A stretch of DNA of 7,291 bases from Peptococcaceae bacterium UBA6116 (GTDB taxonomy: Bacteria; Bacillota; Desulfitobacteriia; Desulfitobacteriales; Syntrophobotulaceae), in the NCBI GenBank assembly GCA_002423425.1, contig DIWC01000046.1, positions 1 to 7,291 of the forward strand, read 5' to 3'. Position 1 is the first letter of the stretch. Every line of letters starts with the position of its first letter. The notes below the pieces were generated by a model. It was not told the DNA's origin. It ran no database searches and worked only from the letters and a program-made list of their open reading frames with translations. This document shows positions 5,821 through 7,291 of this stretch, piece by piece. The translations under genes were made by a program, and so were the position numbers.

Positions 5821-7291
5821 TCCATTCCTCCTCGTCCATTTCAGGTAGACTTACAATATTTAAGTCGTAGTTGTCTACGCTGTATTCACATTTTGAAAGC
5901 ACCGATTGCGGAATTTTTCGCACATCAATATTTTCATATCTTTTACCAAGCCCAATGTCAAATGCTGGAGCACAGATGAGCAACTTTTCATAATCCGGAA
6001 GATCACGGGCAATATCATCAAGGTCTTTGGCAGTGACGTACTGTGTAGTAATGTAAATATAACTGTTTTCCTGCGATTTGCCTTGTTTCCAGAAGCAATC
6101 ATCATCAGGAGAATAAACAAATCCATTCAACTTCGAGACTGCGGCAACTAGCATATCGGCATTGTACTGGCTAGAGATGACTGGATTACCGTGCGTGTCT
6201 TTAACAATCAGTGTAGGCGCGAGCTCAAAAAAATTGAATCCACCACCACCAATCCATTCTACAGCTTTTGAGATACCCCCCTGTTCGCCATCTACAACCG
6301 CTTTAAGACGAGGGATACAGTGGGTGTAGCACTGATCACCTAATTCAATACCAATATAGCGTCTTCCCATTTTGTGGGCGACAGCCGCTGTTGTTCCAGA
6401 GCCGAGGAAGCTGTCGAGGACAAGGTCTCCCTTTTGTGTAGACAGTTCAATGCATCTCTGTAACAATTTTTCGGGTTTCTTTCCTCTTGGAAAATCTACA
6501 CCGCCTTCTTTTGCGAGTCCTTCAATTGAAATATCATTCCAAATGTCAGTTATTACTTCTGCAGGAAGCATAATTCCGTCCAGTTCTCTCAATCGTTCCT
6601 TATAATAAATAACTCTCTCCCCACCAATGAACATATAATCCATGTCATCGTTTGGATGTCGGATTAATTTATCTTTATTTTGCTTTGATAATGCAATTGT
6701 AGTTTTTCGCTTAAGCAATGCACCACCCGTGACTGATGCTGTTCTGAAAACTCTGTCCGCATTTTCAAGTGCAAATGTGCTTATATGTTCAGCAAAAGAC
6801 TCTGGATCTTTCTTCGAAGCCTCACGAGCACTACTAAAGCCTAATTGATCAGCAACGACCTCTTTAATGCTTCGCCAAGTCCACCTTGTTTCGATATCGT
6901 CAGTATTCTCAAATACCCATTTATACTGTTCGTCATAAGCTTTTTCTATAAACATGGCATTTACATTGATTTGAAAAGCGGATTTGTCTTTTGCATAAAA
7001 AAGAATATGATTAGCTTGCTTGAAAATACCATCACTGGTACTCTTGAACCCAAATGATTTATTGGTTGCAACGATTACCTCATTCAAATAATTGCGTCGC
7101 CCGAATATCTCATCCAAAAGCACTTTAGCATAAGCAGCTTCACTGTCGTCAAGATTAACATAGATAACCCCATCAACAGTAAGGAGGTTTCGCATTATTA
7201 CAAAACGGCGATACATTAAATCAAGCCATATACTGTGTTCTAGATTGTCGTCGTAATGTTCAAAAGCTGCGCCAGTATTAAATGGAGGATC
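5804..7291 (-). CDS. mod: Type III Mod-like DNA methyltransferase, 5' end missing
   Basis: The frame is open to the right edge, so the gene is partial; 495 residues are visible. The first visible residues are DPPFNTG, the catalytic motif IV of amino-methyltransferases, which makes N6-adenine or N4-cytosine methylation the expected reaction. Next come HSIWLDLMYRRF and LLTVDGVIYVNLDD (motif V-VII region), a central region (about 70-260) likely holding the target recognition domain, the motif X-like FPRGKKPEKLLQRCIE (about 267-282) and SAM-binding motif I DSFLGSGTT (about 293-301) with RRYIGIEL. The order IV-TRD-X-I is that of beta-class enzymes, as in type III Mod. A further C-terminal domain of about 170 residues follows (GGGFNFFELAPTL onward), as in several helicase-partnered methyltransferases. 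The missing N-terminus is probably about 100 residues (inference from family layout). It is the first visible gene of the operon and overlaps res by 17 bases; the promoter is outside the window. No simple repeats suggestive of phase variation are seen. Confidence 0.88.
   Translation of the reverse strand, partial: DPPFNTGAAFEHYDDNLEHSIWLDLMYRRFVIMRNLLTVDGVIYVNLDDSEAAYAKVLLDEIFGRRNYLNEVIVATNKSFGFKSTSDGIFKQANHILFYAKDKSAFQINVNAMFIEKAYDEQYKWVFENTDDIETRWTWRSIKEVVADQLGFSSAREASKKDPESFAEHISTFALENADRVFRTASVTGGALLKRKTTIALSKQNKDKLIRHPNDDMDYMFIGGERVIYYKERLRELDGIMLPAEVITDIWNDISIEGLAKEGGVDFPRGKKPEKLLQRCIELSTQKGDLVLDSFLGSGTTAAVAHKMGRRYIGIELGDQCYTHCIPRLKAVVDGEQGGISKAVEWIGGGGFNFFELAPTLIVKDTHGNPVISSQYNADMLVAAVSKLNGFVYSPDDDCFWKQGKSQENSYIYITTQYVTAKDLDDIARDLPDYEKLLICAPAFDIGLGKRYENIDVRKIPQSVLSKCEYSVDNYDLNIVSLPEMDEEEWNDVEQ
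5827..5833 (-). promoter_or_regulatory. Ribosome binding site of res inside the end of mod
   Basis: GAGGAGG on the minus strand lies in the Asp-Glu-Glu-Glu codons near the mod C-terminus, six bases from ATG 5820 and nine from ATG 5817. Either start is workable. With the 17-base overlap it argues for coupled synthesis of Mod and Res. Confidence 0.65.

Noticed and set aside
2162..7291. BREX, DISARM or type I restriction system
   Set aside because: There is no PglX/PglZ, BrxC, DUF1998 or HsdS-like gene in view. The order mod-res with motif IV before motif I in Mod, and helicase followed by PD-(D/E)XK in Res, fits a type III-like system better.
5804..7291. Phase-variable mod
   Set aside because: I looked for tandem tetra- or pentanucleotide repeats and long homopolymers in the visible part and found none. 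The missing 5' end cannot be judged.

Overview
This window looks like chromosomal DNA from a low-to-mid GC Gram-positive bacterium, most likely an anaerobic Firmicute of the Clostridia type. The reasons are strong purine-rich Shine-Dalgarno sites (GGAGGT-type) before most starts, a TTG start with good spacing, an extended -10 promoter, and a clostridial-looking RlmD carrying an iron-sulfur cluster motif. The taxon is an inference from style; no rRNA or other marker gene is present.

Left part (1-1957), core-like chromosome. Positions 1-55 hold the first codons of a leftward gene whose peptide resembles the N-terminus of TauE/SafE (TSUP) membrane transporters. A compact divergent intergenic region (about 56-171) carries a good rightward promoter. 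It is followed by a small MmcQ/YjbR-family gene (172-537) and by a 23S rRNA uracil-5-methyltransferase of the RlmD/RlmCD type (599-1957), probably in one transcript.

Boundary (1958-2161). This stretch between convergent genes has no gene. It holds an unusually long imperfect hairpin flanked by T-rich tracts on both strands, best read as a bidirectional terminator. It also holds two pairs of short direct repeats that suggest a duplicated or degenerate second copy. The 3' end of rlmD/rum genes is a known integration hotspot for mobile elements, so this is a plausible junction between core genome and an acquired island.

Right part (2162-7291), leftward defence operon. On the minus strand, in transcription order, are a beta-class DNA methyltransferase of type III Mod type (5' end outside the window, entering at its DPPF motif), a 916-residue type III Res-like helicase-nuclease, and a 301-residue GIY-YIG nuclease with a C-terminal DUF4357 domain. 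mod and res overlap by 17 bases, and res and the GIY-YIG gene are 2 bases apart, each with a Shine-Dalgarno site inside the preceding gene. This implies translational coupling and one functional unit. Mod should methylate and give sequence specificity, and Res should translocate and cleave unmodified DNA. The GIY-YIG protein is an unexplained second nuclease, and it makes this more than a textbook two-gene type III restriction-modification system.
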